A stretch of DNA of 64,000 nt from Drosophila pseudoobscura (taxonomy: Eukaryota; Arthropoda; Insecta; Diptera; Drosophilidae), in assembly GCF_009870125.1 (NCBI RefSeq), contig NC_046681.1, positions 19,543,001 to 19,607,000 on the forward strand. Direction: 5' to 3'. Below, in pieces: positions 1 through 11,640 of the stretch (within the stretch, counting starts at the first letter, position 1; each line of letters starts with the position of its first letter). The position numbers and the translations under genes are program-made. The notes below the pieces were generated by a model. It worked only from the letters and a program-made list of their open reading frames with translations, did no database searches and was not told the DNA's origin.

Positions 1-241
1 AAACAGCGCTGCTCTTAGACGAGAAATTAAGCTTTAAGTCTCCAATTTGGTTATCTCTAATGATTGCTGTGCTGCTCATTGAACGAACAAAAGTAAGGCT
101 GCCAACTCGAGTGCAGTCGAGTGTTTGTCGTCGTTCCAATTTCCGTTTATTCAAATGAACCCACCCTCTCCCACTGCCAGCCCCCTCTCTGATAAACTAT
201 CAAATTTAATTGCTTTCACACTTGGCCAGTGTTGGTAAGCG

Positions 242-263
242 CACACACACACACACACACACA
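242..263. repeat. (CA)n microsatellite
   Basis: Uninterrupted CA dinucleotide run of 11 units. Confidence 0.95.
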
Positions 264-462
264 AGCACACAGCACTGATGTACAGGTGCATCTGTTGGTG
301 CCACATTTGCATAGCTCACAATTAGTTTTCTCATTATCGCAGATAATATTCGCCGCATTTGCGATAAGGGTCGAGCAGACCGAGCGTTCAGGAGGCCCCA
401 CTGCAAGTGCAGGTGACCGCCTCCATATGCATTAATATTATCGTTTTGTCGTGTGTGTCCCA

Positions 463-481
463 GTGTGTGTGTGTGTGTGTT
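463..481. repeat. (GT)n microsatellite
   Basis: GT run of about nine units. With the CA run 200 bases upstream it generates spurious Cys/Val and Thr/His reading frames. Confidence 0.9.
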
Positions 482-2177
482 TGTAATTGCCCAACACGGC
501 CACATCTGGCCATCTCACTCTCCTCAGTCCATGTCCATTCTCGGTATCTCCCTCTCCCTCTCTCTCCATTCCATTCCATTCCATTCCTGTCGCACAAATG
601 GCACCCACCTATGCTTTGATGGTTTCAATTACTGCAAAATTACCGACCCGCGTCACCTGGCTTCTACACCGTTTCCTTCTTGGTCTCCTTCCTCGGCCTT
701 CCTCCTTCCCCTACTCTGGGGGGTGGAGCTGGGGCTCCCCTATTTTGACCCATATAACCACGGCAAATGCTTTTGTGTGCTGATTTTATGGCTCAGCTGA
801 TGTGGCAACGATGGTAATTTACGCATTAGGTTTTGGAAGCCCCAGACCTCAAGCGGATACCAAGGATCCTTAAAACAATTGCTCTGGAAATTGCCTGAAC
901 ATTTTTTTAGTGCCTTTTGGAATTTGTTTTTTGGGAATGTGGGGATACTTAAAATATGAAAATTATGTGGGACTCAAGAAGTGTTTTAATGGTAAAATAG
1001 AATCTTTAAAAACTGTAGAATCCTTTAATGATTAATGGGTTTTTCTTTTTAGAAGACAAATTATTGAGTTTTCATGCCAATTTGTTTGGCAGTTTATGGG
1101 CGTGTTCCTTTAAAAACGCCTTCCTTCCGATATTGATAAGCGAAAAAAAAATGTTGATTAATTAAGCGAATTACTGGAGTCATGGAGTGCAATTAAAATG
1201 TCAGCGCAGCCCACAGTCTGCCAGGGATATCTCTACATATACCGATATATGTAGGCTTCCCGGGCCAGTATTGGTTATGTAACGCTCCCGCCCCGCCCCG
1301 CCACACCAGCCTCCTGCTCTCCAGCTGTTTATTCCCTCGAATCTCGGCTCTGCGTGTGCAGCTCAAATTGTAATTAATGATGCAAGACAGCCGGCCCGGC
1401 CCGGCCCGGCCTGGCCCCATCCGCTGCTGCTGCTGCTGCTGCTGGTCTCCCCGCGTACAGACCACAGTCGGCTCCAAACCGAAAATCTCTGCCAGATCCG
1501 GGTAGGCCTTGTCATCCTGTGTGTCCTGCGCCTTTGTTTGTTTTTTCATACCCTCGAAAAGGGATTTACAAAAAAACCGCAGGCAGGCAGTGCATCACGA
1601 GATGCCATCCATCCATGATCTCTGAAAAAGATATGGCTTTCCCTCTTTCTAGGGTATCACCATAGTCGCTTCTCCCTGGACTTTGCCGCTTTACTGTTTG
1701 TTTGCTTAAATCATCGACGCGGAGCGCGTTTTAAACGCGTTTCTCATGCTTTTCGTGTAAATAAATGAAAAGTTCGTTTAATTCTCGTCGATTCTTTATG
1801 TGAAAAAGAGGGGGAGGGGGAGGGGGGGAGAAGGGGGCGTGCCACAGACAGGCATTGGAAGGAGGCGTGGCCTGGCGTATCGTTTACTTTGGAAATGAAA
1901 AATTATGATTACATCAACAATAATCGAAATGCGCTTGTAAGCTTCCTTCGTGCTCCCTCTCCTTCTCCTTCCCCTCCCTCTCCTTCTTCTTCTGCTGCTG
2001 CTGCTGTCATCATCCCGCTTCCTCTTCTGCATATTCTTTGCTCACAATTCCGTTCCGCCTTTCCGCTCTCCCTACGTACCGCTCTCGCCCCACCCCCCTC
2101 TCGCTCACTCACGCAGACTGCTGCTTCCCTTTGGTGCCGCTATCTTTTGCATGGCTCCGTTATTGTCGTTATTGTTA

Positions 2178-2275
2178 TATGTACCCCTCCACAGATAGGG
2201 TATATGGGTTTTGGGAAGAGGTTTGTCATGAAGAAAGGAAGGCCCTATATATTACATATTGTTTTCCATCAATCA
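2178..2275 (+). mobile_element. possible decayed DINE-1/INE-1 head
   Basis: The order of landmarks is a TACCC block, then AGGGTATA, a purine-rich stretch with GAAGAAAGGAAG, then CCCTATATA. This is the order at the head of the Drosophila DINE-1/INE-1 (DNAREP1) family as I remember it. The sequence is heavily diverged and short, so the assignment is tentative. Confidence 0.3.
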
Positions 2276-2392
2276 ACGATGATCCTTCTTTCCATCTGTC
2301 TGTTTCCATTGATTTAAGATCTCTTTTTTTCAGCTACCTCTCGCAAAAAAAGGTCACAGATCTTTCATTTAAGGATTTTTTTTAGGGATAAG

Positions 2393-2438
2393 GGATAGGG
2401 AAACGTTTAATATCTCTTTATTAAACGTTTCCCTATCC
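2393..2438. repeat. perfect 19-bp inverted repeat (hairpin)
   Basis: The left arm GGATAGGGAAACGTTTAAT (2393-2411) is matched without a mismatch by its reverse complement at 2420-2438, around an 8-base loop (2412-2419). The flanks are T-rich on the left and A-rich on the right and might extend the stem imperfectly. No gene is adjacent. The stem is shorter than in typical fly pre-miRNAs, so a microRNA is not claimed. Confidence 0.85.
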
Positions 2439-5400
2439 AGCCAAAACAAAAAAGGATCTTTTAGGGTATTCAGACCCTCGATCATCGAACCTACGAGTAG
2501 CTTTCCATCTCTTGTTGTTGCCTTTGCTGCTTACTGTTTTTTTTTTTTTGGGTTCCTTTTGCTTTTGCTTCGTTTTGGCAATTTCTCTTCGTTCGCGTTG
2601 CTGACTTGCAATGCTCTCATGCGTAGCAGACGGCTGAGCGAGGGGCGGGTGGAATGCAAGGGGGCGGGGCAAGGCAAGGGGGGGGGATGTACGCGGGCAT
2701 TCACGGGGAACAGGGGTGGGAGGTTGGGGCGGGGTGAATCGGTTGGTAGTAATGTAAACGTTCAATATTTGTGTTCAAAGTGAAAAAAATCGGAGACGTT
2801 TTTTGCACTTCTTCCTCCTACTCTCCCTCTCATAGGTGCAGGGTGTGTTGATGTGAGGTGAGGCAGTCACACTATGCCTTCGACTGTGAATCTACAAAAT
2901 CTAAAACCAGGACGTGTCATAAATATGTCCCTATCGTGGGTGCGATCTCTGGGAAATCCATTCCTTTTCTTAGTACACTTGTGTCCTCCTCTCTCTTCTG
3001 TACTCCTACTCCCATCTTCTGATCTAGTCCTCTATCCAACCTTCTTCGCTTCTCTACAAAAAGGTACATTAAACCAGAGGTAAAGCAGATCCCTTCTACA
3101 GTTCCTCCGCGTATAGATTTTCAGTCACGAATTTTGGGTACGGTCCCACCTTCTGTTTCTTATACCGTGTCTTGGCCCTTACCTTTTTTTCTGCTACTTT
3201 TCCACTGTGTCATCCATGCGCCTCCTTCCTCGGTCCACCATCTTCCACCCCCCCGCGTTCTTCTTCTCCCTTTGCCCCTCACACATTGAACAGGCAGCGA
3301 CGCGTTCAGCCAAAAAGTATGCAATGCAAAATCGGAAAAAACGCGCGTGGCAGCACCTCCGACGGCGTCGTCCATCTCCTCTTCCAGGGATCCAGGATCC
3401 ACTTTTCGGCTGCTGCCTGGCTGTCCCTATCTCTATGGCCGCCCACCACCCCCCTCTCTCTCTCTTGGTGTGTGTGTGAGATATGCATATAAATCAGCGT
3501 CGTCTGGGAACGGGCGACAGGACAGGCACAGGCACAGGGCCCTGGCACCGCTGTCTCTTGTCTTCTACACCCCCTCCAACAGCTCCTGCTGCGCCTCCTT
3601 CTCCTGCATCTTTGATCCGGCGACAATGCCAAAGCCCCAGACACAAAACACAACAATTTTTGGGTGCCTGCCTGCATTGCGGCGCCTCTGCTGCTTACGC
3701 CCCATATAACTCCGTCTCTTTCCCACTACCTACAGTATCTCTCCCTCTCTCTCTCGCTGTGTACTTGCCTCTCTTTCGCTCCAGTCTTAGGTTGACTGCA
3801 CTCGGCATTATGCTTTGCGTATTTGTCGCTTTATGAAGTCATCTTGGCGTAAAAGCAAATTTATGACCAACTTCACTTTATTTCTGTCAGTTTTTGGCCC
3901 AAAACATAAAGATGGCCATCTTTCTCAGCCCCTCCCCAGCCCTCCAACCCCCCAACCCACTTTCTATCTCAATCTCTCTCTCTCTGGATCTGTCTCGCTC
4001 CCCTTCGCTGGGAAAGAACATTTCCTTTATCTTCTTTTGTAAACTCCAGAGAACTGTGCATTAGCATTAGCTGGCGGAATGTGTCAAATGGCCTGTGGCA
4101 TGCCACTCCCTTCAAGGGGTTGACAGTCCATGAAGCGGTTTTGCAGTTTAGTTTTTTGAAATGGAAATCACATGATTCACATTTTTTATTGGTATTTTAG
4201 TCGGATATGTTCTCGGAATTGGCTTAATTTGAATATTAAGTGCTTTATTGTGGGGCTCAAATTCGATGGAACTTTCTCTGGGGGAAATATTTGTATAAAA
4301 GAAAATAGAAAGATTTATTTAGTTACATTTTGTTTATTAGGCTTGAATTTTCCTTTCATTTCATTTGAATCTTTTTTATGTCCATTTTTATTGGCGACAT
4401 GTGGATTTTAATTGAAAAATGCATACATTTTGTTGCCAAAAAGTTTTCTATGGGCCAAAACTTTGCGGAACAATTAATCAACTATTGGGAAAAGTTTGGG
4501 ACATCAATAAAGCTTATTAATCCGTATGGGTTTTGTTGGGTCTATATTTAGGCAGGTTTAAAGATGGAAATACAAGGGAATTTTTTTAAAGCCTTTTTGG
4601 TTTGTGTTTCCCTTTTAATTGTGTTTCATAAAAGAGCTAAAAGGCAGCATTTCGTGTTCATTGTTTTACATGTCTGCTGCATTAAACTTGATAACCTTTC
4701 AACAAGGTTGCAACTCGCTTAAGAGATGGTCTGGGAAGGAGGTATTCCGCGTCACAAAAAGGACTTGTGATGGGGGAATTTTATCCCTATTTCATGCATG
4801 ACATTTGTACCTAAAAATTTTTAAAAATATATTAGATTACGAATCAGTATTTAGTTTAATTTATTTAACGAAAAAATTTATTGAAATTATAATTAGTATT
4901 AATATTATTTATTAGTATATTTTTAAAATATTAGTTTCATCGGAAATAATAAGAAAATTCAAAAAGGTGATTTTTCAATGGATTCTAAGAATTCTTGAAG
5001 ATTTATAAATTCCATTCTTTTATTACTTTTTTGTAGTATAATTTTTGAAAAATTTTGTGGAAAAAAGCGACAAAAAGGCTGTACCTATCAGATATCCCTA
5101 TAAGGTTTTTTGGGCTGTGCAAATTCGTGAGTTTCTATCGTTTCCATCCAGGCTTCGAATTCGAAGCCCTGTCCATCTCTACCACAGACGACACATCCAA
5201 CAGGCTCCCTCATTCACTCTATTGTACCTCTCCCAGTCGGAGCACAAAGAAGAAAGGAGCACTTTTTTTTGTATAGCATACTTAAGCGGGCAGTGAAGCA
5301 TTTTTGTGTGCGGCATTCGTGTAGCAATTGTCAGGCCAATTACCGCACCGCAATTATGAACCGTATGAGCACATAAACCCCGGATACGCTTATAGCCCCC

Positions 5401-6644
5401 GGGATATGCCCACTCTCTCTCTCTTTATGGCGGCAGACCCTTGTGGCTATAAAACTCTTAGCCCAAAAAGTGAGGCAGGCAGTACTCCTGCCTCCCGTTT
5501 GACCCCAAAAACCAACGAAAACTGACACCGAATTGTATGCAAACAGTAAATGAAAAGTGATACGACCAAAAGGGGGGGCTGAGAGGGGGGAAGGCATAAA
5601 AGAAGCCTCGGAGAAGGCTGGGAGAAAGCCAAAGAGAGCGAGAAGGCTGCAAGTGGGGGCCCCGAAAAAGTTATCAGCTTGTTAATTGCTTAACTTTTTC
5701 ACTTCAACTTTTTTTATTCGGCACAGCATTGGGGGCATCAGGAGATTGGAGCCGCAAACGGGAGAGTGGAGCCCCGAAGATAAAAACCAAAAAAGGCAAA
5801 ACAAAGGAACAGATGAAAGAGGTCTATACCAGAGACAGATGCAAATTCCGCCCCAAGAAACCCAGAGACCGGCTGCTGCTGCTTTCTCCGAGTTCTCTAT
5901 AGAGTCTCCATGTCTCCATGTCTCTGTGTGTGTTTCGCCGTTTTATTTTGCTCGTTCTTCCGACATTTTTGCCCTTTCACTGGAAAATTTAAATGACAAA
6001 TGGCAGAAGGCGACTGCAACTTTGACCCTATCCATGACCGCTTACCCCCCCTCTGACCCCCTTTGCCACCCTCTGACTTTTCTCCTCTATGACATTTGCT
6101 TATCGGTCGCTTACAATGTCATAACAGAGCCTCCAGAGGTCCAGGCCGAGAGAGAAGTTTTTCGGGGGCCAGAAAAAACTTTGCTTTTCCCTCCTCTAAT
6201 CTTGTGACAGGCCCCAAAACAGAAGGACCCAAAGGAGGAGGTCCTGTAATTAGGGTCGAGTTTGGTAGGAGGGGGGTCCGGTCCTGAAATGAAATGAAAA
6301 ATCAATGCAGCATACTAAAACTCTCATTACTCATATGCCAGCGAATGCCAGGAAATGCCAGGAAGGAAGGTAAAATGATTACTACACGGAGAGAAAAGAA
6401 GAAACGAATCGAGCGATAATGAGGGAGTTACTATAAGACACGCAGAAATTACAGCTATAGTCAAGTCAGTGGTGCTATTCTATAAGAATATATCAGCGAT
6501 CGGCAAGCCCCCATCTTATGTGCATAGAAAAGTCCTCTGCCGCTTACACACACGCTGTAAAAACATGTGACAAATATGTGTGCCGATCCCTGCTAAAGGA
6601 CTGTATGCCATGCACTGATAAATACACAAAACTAAGCAGAAATT
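2439..6644. other. noncoding stretch, no gene seen
   Basis: Open frames are short and dominated by pyrimidine tracts, for example 2970-3060 and 3160-3480. A CT plus GT run lies at about 3450-3478. The 4140-5050 part is AT-rich with no structure I can name. The 5285-5460 part has a mixed, non-repetitive texture of the kind seen in conserved regulatory DNA, but only alignment could show that. At 6341-6370 the motif AATGCCAGG is tandemly repeated three times. Confidence 0.5.
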
Positions 6645-7113
6645 AGCTAAATCATTGAGGGACTTCTTCCCATTAAAGAATACAAAAAATTCCCATACTT
6701 TATGGGGCCTGCCTGCCTTGTCGGCAAGTCCCAGCAGGTACACGATTCGAAGGTGACGAAGCGACGGCTAAGCGAGAACTAGGAAAAATTGTTGTTGCCA
6801 TTTGCATTGGCTTCTGCCAGCGCGGCTGATCGTTCGGCTGATAAATATTTGCAGGCAGCAGGCAAAGCAAAAGCAACATATTTTGTATTTGTATTGCGCT
6901 CTCTTTCTGCCTAAGGAAGGGAATACGGCTGCTCGACGTCGTTGGGGTGGAATGAAGGAAGGCAAAAACCGAGACGCGCCGATGCGATCGAAGGCTTTGG
7001 ATTACCGAGTGATCGCCGAGGGTATAAACGATTGTGTGCTTGCGTAGGTCTCTTGTGTCTTGGGTCCCACAGTGAGTCCCAGTATACCCTCACCCCTTAC
7101 AAGTACAGGGTGC
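6645..7113 (+). repeat. dispersed repeat, copy 1 (unnamed family)
   Basis: From about GAATACA at 6678 to the GTACAGGGT at 7104 this matches a second segment at 17740-18200 in the same orientation, at roughly 93 percent identity over the central 300 bases by eye. Shared landmarks are CTTTATGGGGCCTGCCTGCC, GCGACGGCTAAGCGAGAAC, TCGACGTCGTTGGGGTGG and TGATCGCCGAGGGTATAA. Both copies end in a TACCCTCACCCCT...GTACAGGGT block resembling the DINE-1 head. No target-site duplication or terminal inverted repeat is obvious. An 81-codon frame without ATG start (6802-7047) is kept in both copies, but about eight of twelve substitutions there change the amino acid, so coding is not supported. The left edge is approximate. 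Confidence 0.8.
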
Positions 7114-8292
7114 AATAATGAGTGTTTTCTGTGACAACTGCTCAAAATTCGAATCGTAATACCAACTTTTAGGCTATCCCTAGTGTTTTCGCTCAGTGCT
7201 TGGCCCTGCCATACCTTGTTACCCTTCGTATTCCCTGCATTGGTTGTAGTCGTAGGTTCCCAAGTCTCGACCATAAAAAGCACATTAAAACCATTTAAAA
7301 GTTGGCCTAATCTGCACAAGCGGACGGACCCCGTACCGTACCCAAAGGTAAACTTACATATAGACAATGTTTTATGACTCTGGCTTTCTCTCGCCTTCTC
7401 TCTTTCTCTCTCGCTGTCCCTCTGCTCTCCCTGTTTTATTGGCCCTGCCCAAATTGATTAAAAGATCAATGATTATGTGCCCGTTTAATGGTTCACTGCA
7501 TTTAATTTAATTTTTTTGCTTTTAATTTTAGTTGGAGATTTGGCAAGGTCGTAATCTGAAGGGCGGGCGGGCTGGTTGGCTGGGTTGGGGCTGGGTTCGG
7601 GGGATTAGGTGGCAAGTCGAAAAAGGAAATTAAAAGAAGAAGGAAATAATTTTTCAACCTTGACGGATAACGAAAGAGTTTTAGAGGTTCTTAATGGGTT
7701 GGAAAGAAAGTGCTTTGAAGGTAAACGAAGGTCAAATCTTAAGCGAAAAGTGTCTTTGGAGGCAATGGAAACTTTGATAATTTATAAAACAATTTTCTTC
7801 GAAATTTTGAAAGAAAAACTAACCTTTTTTGAAAGAACTTTAAAGAAAGACTGCTATAAATTCTGGCATAGATAAAATATACCTTTTATTTGTTATATCC
7901 AGTAAGAAAACTCGTCTCTTCAAAGATACTCAAAGTTTCTTCAATAACTTCTATAAAAAACCATAAAACTAGCACCAATTCTTTTACTATTATCGAGGAC
8001 ACAGCTGATTATGCGATTGCCTATCGTTTACGAACAGTTTACCGATGACTAATCTCAGACACACAAGCGACAGGAAGTGCCCCTCAGGAACGACTATAAA
8101 AGAATGATAACTTTTGGCACAATCCTTGGAATACTCATCCGCCCGCTTCCCCCTCTTTATGTGCTTGTTTTCTCATAACTGTAATGCTCTTTGATAGTCC
8201 TTGATGATGACTTTATGTGAATGACTCACGTAGTCAAACAGTAAAAGTTTTCAATTGGTATTATGCCATTATTAAAAGATACCCGAGACGGA

Positions 8293-8322
8293 AGCCCAGC
8301 CCCAGCCCCAGCCCCAGCCCCC
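8293..8322. repeat. (CCCCAG)n hexamer repeat
   Basis: About five CCCCAG units; the opposite strand has regularly spaced G4 runs and could form a quadruplex. Confidence 0.85.
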
Positions 8323-9970
8323 CTCTCAAGGACTTGTGCCAATGCAGTTCTTCACGCAGAAAACTTTTAGATTCTAGTTTTCCCCTTCGTTGTTTTTCCC
8401 CGAAAGAAAAACAAAAGAAAATATAGATAAGAAAGAGCAACACTCAGCAGAAATCTCACTCTTCGCGAATTGAAAAAAAAAAAAAACAGAAAACTGTAAA
8501 ATGCAGACAATTGCGATAAATGCGCGGGGGGAGTGGGGGAAGGGAGAGAGGGGGAGAGGGGGGCCTGGTGGAACGAAATCATTGAATACCCGCAACGTGA
8601 TGCAGAAACTTCGCATATTTTCCCCCCCTCCCCACACGTGCTGCCATTTCCGTTTCCTGTTGCAGCTTCTCCTTGGCTCACACACACTCGTATCTTTGTA
8701 TGTGTGTGTGCATGTATGGTGCATTCTTATGCATGTATTTGCCGTGATAAATAAAATGTTTAAGCACACATTTTGGATCCATTGTGTAGATTTGACTTTG
8801 AATCGTCGCCTCGCCCCACTGCCACTGCCCCTTCGTACCCCTTTTTTTCCCTACGTGATGCAGCAGCAAAAGTGCGGCAGACAACGATGACGACAGCAAC
8901 CATGCTGCCACGATGCTCTATCTGCAATTGCTTTTATCAAAAGTGCAAGGAATGCGGGATTCCAGAGGGAATACTGACGTGACGTTCCTTTAAAGCATAA
9001 AGATACAGAAACCATAGAAGATTGGAGTCACTTCACTACATGCTTTGAGATTTCTCTCTCACAGAAGAGGTTCTTTGAGTTGTTTTTGCCAGGAAAGAGA
9101 TCTATAGCACATCATTATTGTTTTAGAGGTGGATCTAAGGGGTTTTCTATTGCAATAGAGGTTCCCTGGCACTCTTGATCTAAAGCTGATGATTTAGATG
9201 CTTTTAAGGATAGATTTCCTGATAGATGAAGTAGTTATAGAAAGTTCCCTGATCATAAAAGTATCTATATTCCCTTTTAATGGCTATCCGCTTTCTATCC
9301 AACTTCTTTGCTGATTCTACGAATTGTTAGAGCCCTCCTTTTCTAGTCTTTAAGATTGAAATGTTTTAATAGATTATCTAATGGATGGATGTGGCTAAAA
9401 TGTCGTAAGATTAGAGTTCAAACTCTCCTGAAATCATTGAGATCAAGTGCTCTTGGGATGGACGAACATACGTCCTGGGGGACAAACTTATGTATGTACC
9501 TTCTTAGGAAACATCTCCCAGAAGACCTGATTGATAAGAGATCCCTATGTCTTCGAAGGAATATCCCAAGTATCTTTATGGAGATAAAGATAGAGGCTCT
9601 CTAAGGTTTTCAATTGAAAACCCTCTACATTTCCTTACAATCCCCTAAATCGTATTTTTTCGACGAAGAAAGGCGGGCCTTACCCATAGCTTTGCCATCT
9701 ATGAAATAGTTCTTTCTTTTGTTTATAATACGATATATACCAGCCTTGAATCTATATACCTACCCTATAGAGGGTACTTCTCCTTCCATAGTCCATATTT
9801 CTTCTTTATTTTTTGTTGTATTTTGCTAGAATTTTTGTGCTGCATTTGCTGCTTTTGACACGGCCCAAAGCTCTATCTCTAAGATGCTGAGACATCAGGC
9901 GAAAAACCAAGCCCTTAGCTAAGAAATTTTCAAGAATTTTCCTATGCATTTTGTAGCTGTAGCTGCAGCT

Positions 9971-9977
9971 GTTGTTC

Positions 9978-10015
<38 letters not shown>
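9971..10015. repeat. (GTT)n trinucleotide repeat
   Basis: GTT/TTG run of about 14 units with one early CTT interruption. Such CAA/GTT runs are common in fly noncoding DNA. It is not inside a recognisable frame. Confidence 0.95.
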
Positions 10016-10412
10016 GCTGCTTTTGGTGGTTCTCTTGGCTGGTTAGTAATGTCTCTTACACACGCTAATGAGCAAAATAATTAATGATGCTTCTGTCGTC
10101 TGTCGTCTCAGTCGCTGGCTCCGCCATTTCTGTGGGCTCTCTGCTGGTTGTTGTAACATTTTCCATGCCATTTGGCAGAAAAGTTTCACTTGACAAAACT
10201 TGAAGTAGTCCCTCCGTCCCTCCGTCCGTCCGTCCGTCCACAGCCCTGCACAGCCCTGCAGAGAGCGCAGCAGAGCACGGCCACAGTAGTGGAAGCGGAA
10301 TCCATCACAGGCTTCCATGCTGCCCTTAATAAGCAGTTAATTTCATAGTTTTCCTACAGTTTTTCCTTCGGCTCCTCGCATTAAAAGTTGGAAAATAACA
10401 TTGCCAACATGT

Positions 10413-10456
10413 TGTGTGTGTGTGTGTTTGTCTGCGTGCGTGTGTGTGTGTGTGTG
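10413..10456. repeat. interrupted (GT)n microsatellite
   Basis: Two GT blocks separated by TTTGTCTGCGTGCG. Confidence 0.9.
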
Positions 10457-11109
10457 CGGCTTCTGTTTGTTGCCGGCTTTTCCTGGCTGTCGGGAGGTAG
10501 ATTTTTCCCCATTTTCATTTCATTATGCTCCAGCTTCAGAGGTTCGGTCGGTAACTCTTCATTCGTTCAACTTAATTTACGTTTTATAACTTTTGCAATC
10601 ATTACATGTTGCATTTATTTTTCTATGGTTCCCTCTTTCCCTCTCCCTCTCCCTCGCTCTCCCTCTCTCTCCCACTTGTTTTCCTTATTGTTTTTTTTTG
10701 TTTTTGTTGTTTCTAGTTTCCTGTGTTCTTTTTTTTTTCGCCGTACGTCAGAGCCGTGCCTTCCATGTGCGCATAAACCATTTAGTAACAATTTTTGCTT
10801 TGGCAAAGTTTATTTTTTTCTCCCTGGCTGTTCGGCATCGAAATGCTGTGCTGTGCTGTGCTGTGCCCTGGGTGCCAGGAGAATGCGCCACAGAGGATGA
10901 TGATGAGCTGTGGGAGTACTGTGTATCCCACTCATTGTATCCCAGGGGTCCCTATGTTATCATAGGGTCATAACTTTAAGGAGGTGTATAGTGTTTCTAT
11001 CCCTTTCTCGTTTCTTCTTTTTTTTTTATTCCCTACGACACATTATTCGTGGGCGGATACGGGATACAGGTGATAACAGTAAATTATAGTTATATAATTG
11101 TGTAGAATG

Positions 11110-11640
11110 AGTAGTCAAAAAATACTAGAAAACAGAGCAGAAAATTCTGGAAATATACCATAAATAATAAATAACAAAAAAGGCATGCTACATACTAGAA
11201 CTAATTCCAGATAAATACTAGAAATAAGACCTCTAAATTCTATAAATAATCCCCAAAAACATACTTGAAATTATTCGAAAAAATATACCATAAGTATCTC
11301 AAAAATACTACAAATAATACCGCCAAAATATTAGAAATTATAATAGAAATAATACCACAAATAATAGAAGCAATACTATTGATAGAGTACTGGAGATAGC
11401 GCAAATACAAGCAAGAAAACTTTTGAAAAAATACTGGCAAATAATACACCTAGCATTCCATACAAATTCTAAAAATAATACCAAAAAAATACTAAAAATA
11501 ATACCAAAACTTGGTATAAATAATACCAGAAAATACTAAAAGTAAAAAAAGAAATATACCAGAACGAATACCAGAAAAATTATTGACCTATGTAATACTT
11601 ACCTGTACAATACTTAATTATCGAAAAAATACTAGAAACC
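11110..11640. repeat. degenerate AATACTAGAAA array, copy A
   Basis: Over about 500 bases the words AATACTAGAAA, ATACCAGAAA, AATAATACCA and close variants recur every 10-20 bases, with very high A and low G. The same vocabulary appears on this strand at 36060-36330 and 37855-38145 and reverse-complemented at 28720-29215. There is no long frame. It looks like an old, drifted short-unit satellite. Confidence 0.75.

Larger units (their letters stand above)
1..2177. other. noncoding stretch with simple repeats
   Basis: No reading frame here has the look of a Drosophila protein. The open frames encode Ser/Pro/Leu- or His/Thr-rich low-complexity peptides derived from CT, CA and GT tracts. Besides the two dinucleotide runs listed separately, it holds a GGCCC run near 1391-1416, a GCT run at 1423-1444 and CT/TTC-rich DNA at about 1950-2010. 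A TACCCT...AGGG motif near 1551 could be a scrap of a DINE-1 head, but is too short to call. Confidence 0.6.
7114..11109. other. noncoding stretch, no gene seen
   Basis: Nothing convincing as a gene. 7600-7980 is A-rich and contains an 88-codon Lys/Glu-rich frame (7609-7875) starting at GTG; I regard it as chance because it lacks an ATG start, a recognisable domain and splice context. 8990-9780 is AT-rich with many GATCT/AGATC words and no clear repeat unit. A GCTGT run lies at 10843-10866, and GTCC/CCGT repeats at 10209-10238. Confidence 0.5.

Noticed and set aside
2393..2438. Hairpin as a microRNA gene
   Set aside because: The perfect stem is only 19 bp with an 8-base loop, shorter than typical fly pre-miRNAs, and neither arm matches a microRNA I know.
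5328..5525. 65-codon frame with fairly protein-like composition
   Set aside because: It begins at TTG, not ATG, has no clear splice context and no family resemblance.
6802..7047. 81-codon frame shared with 17886-18131 as a possible small protein
   Set aside because: No ATG start in either copy, and about two thirds of the differences between copies change the amino acid, as expected without coding constraint.
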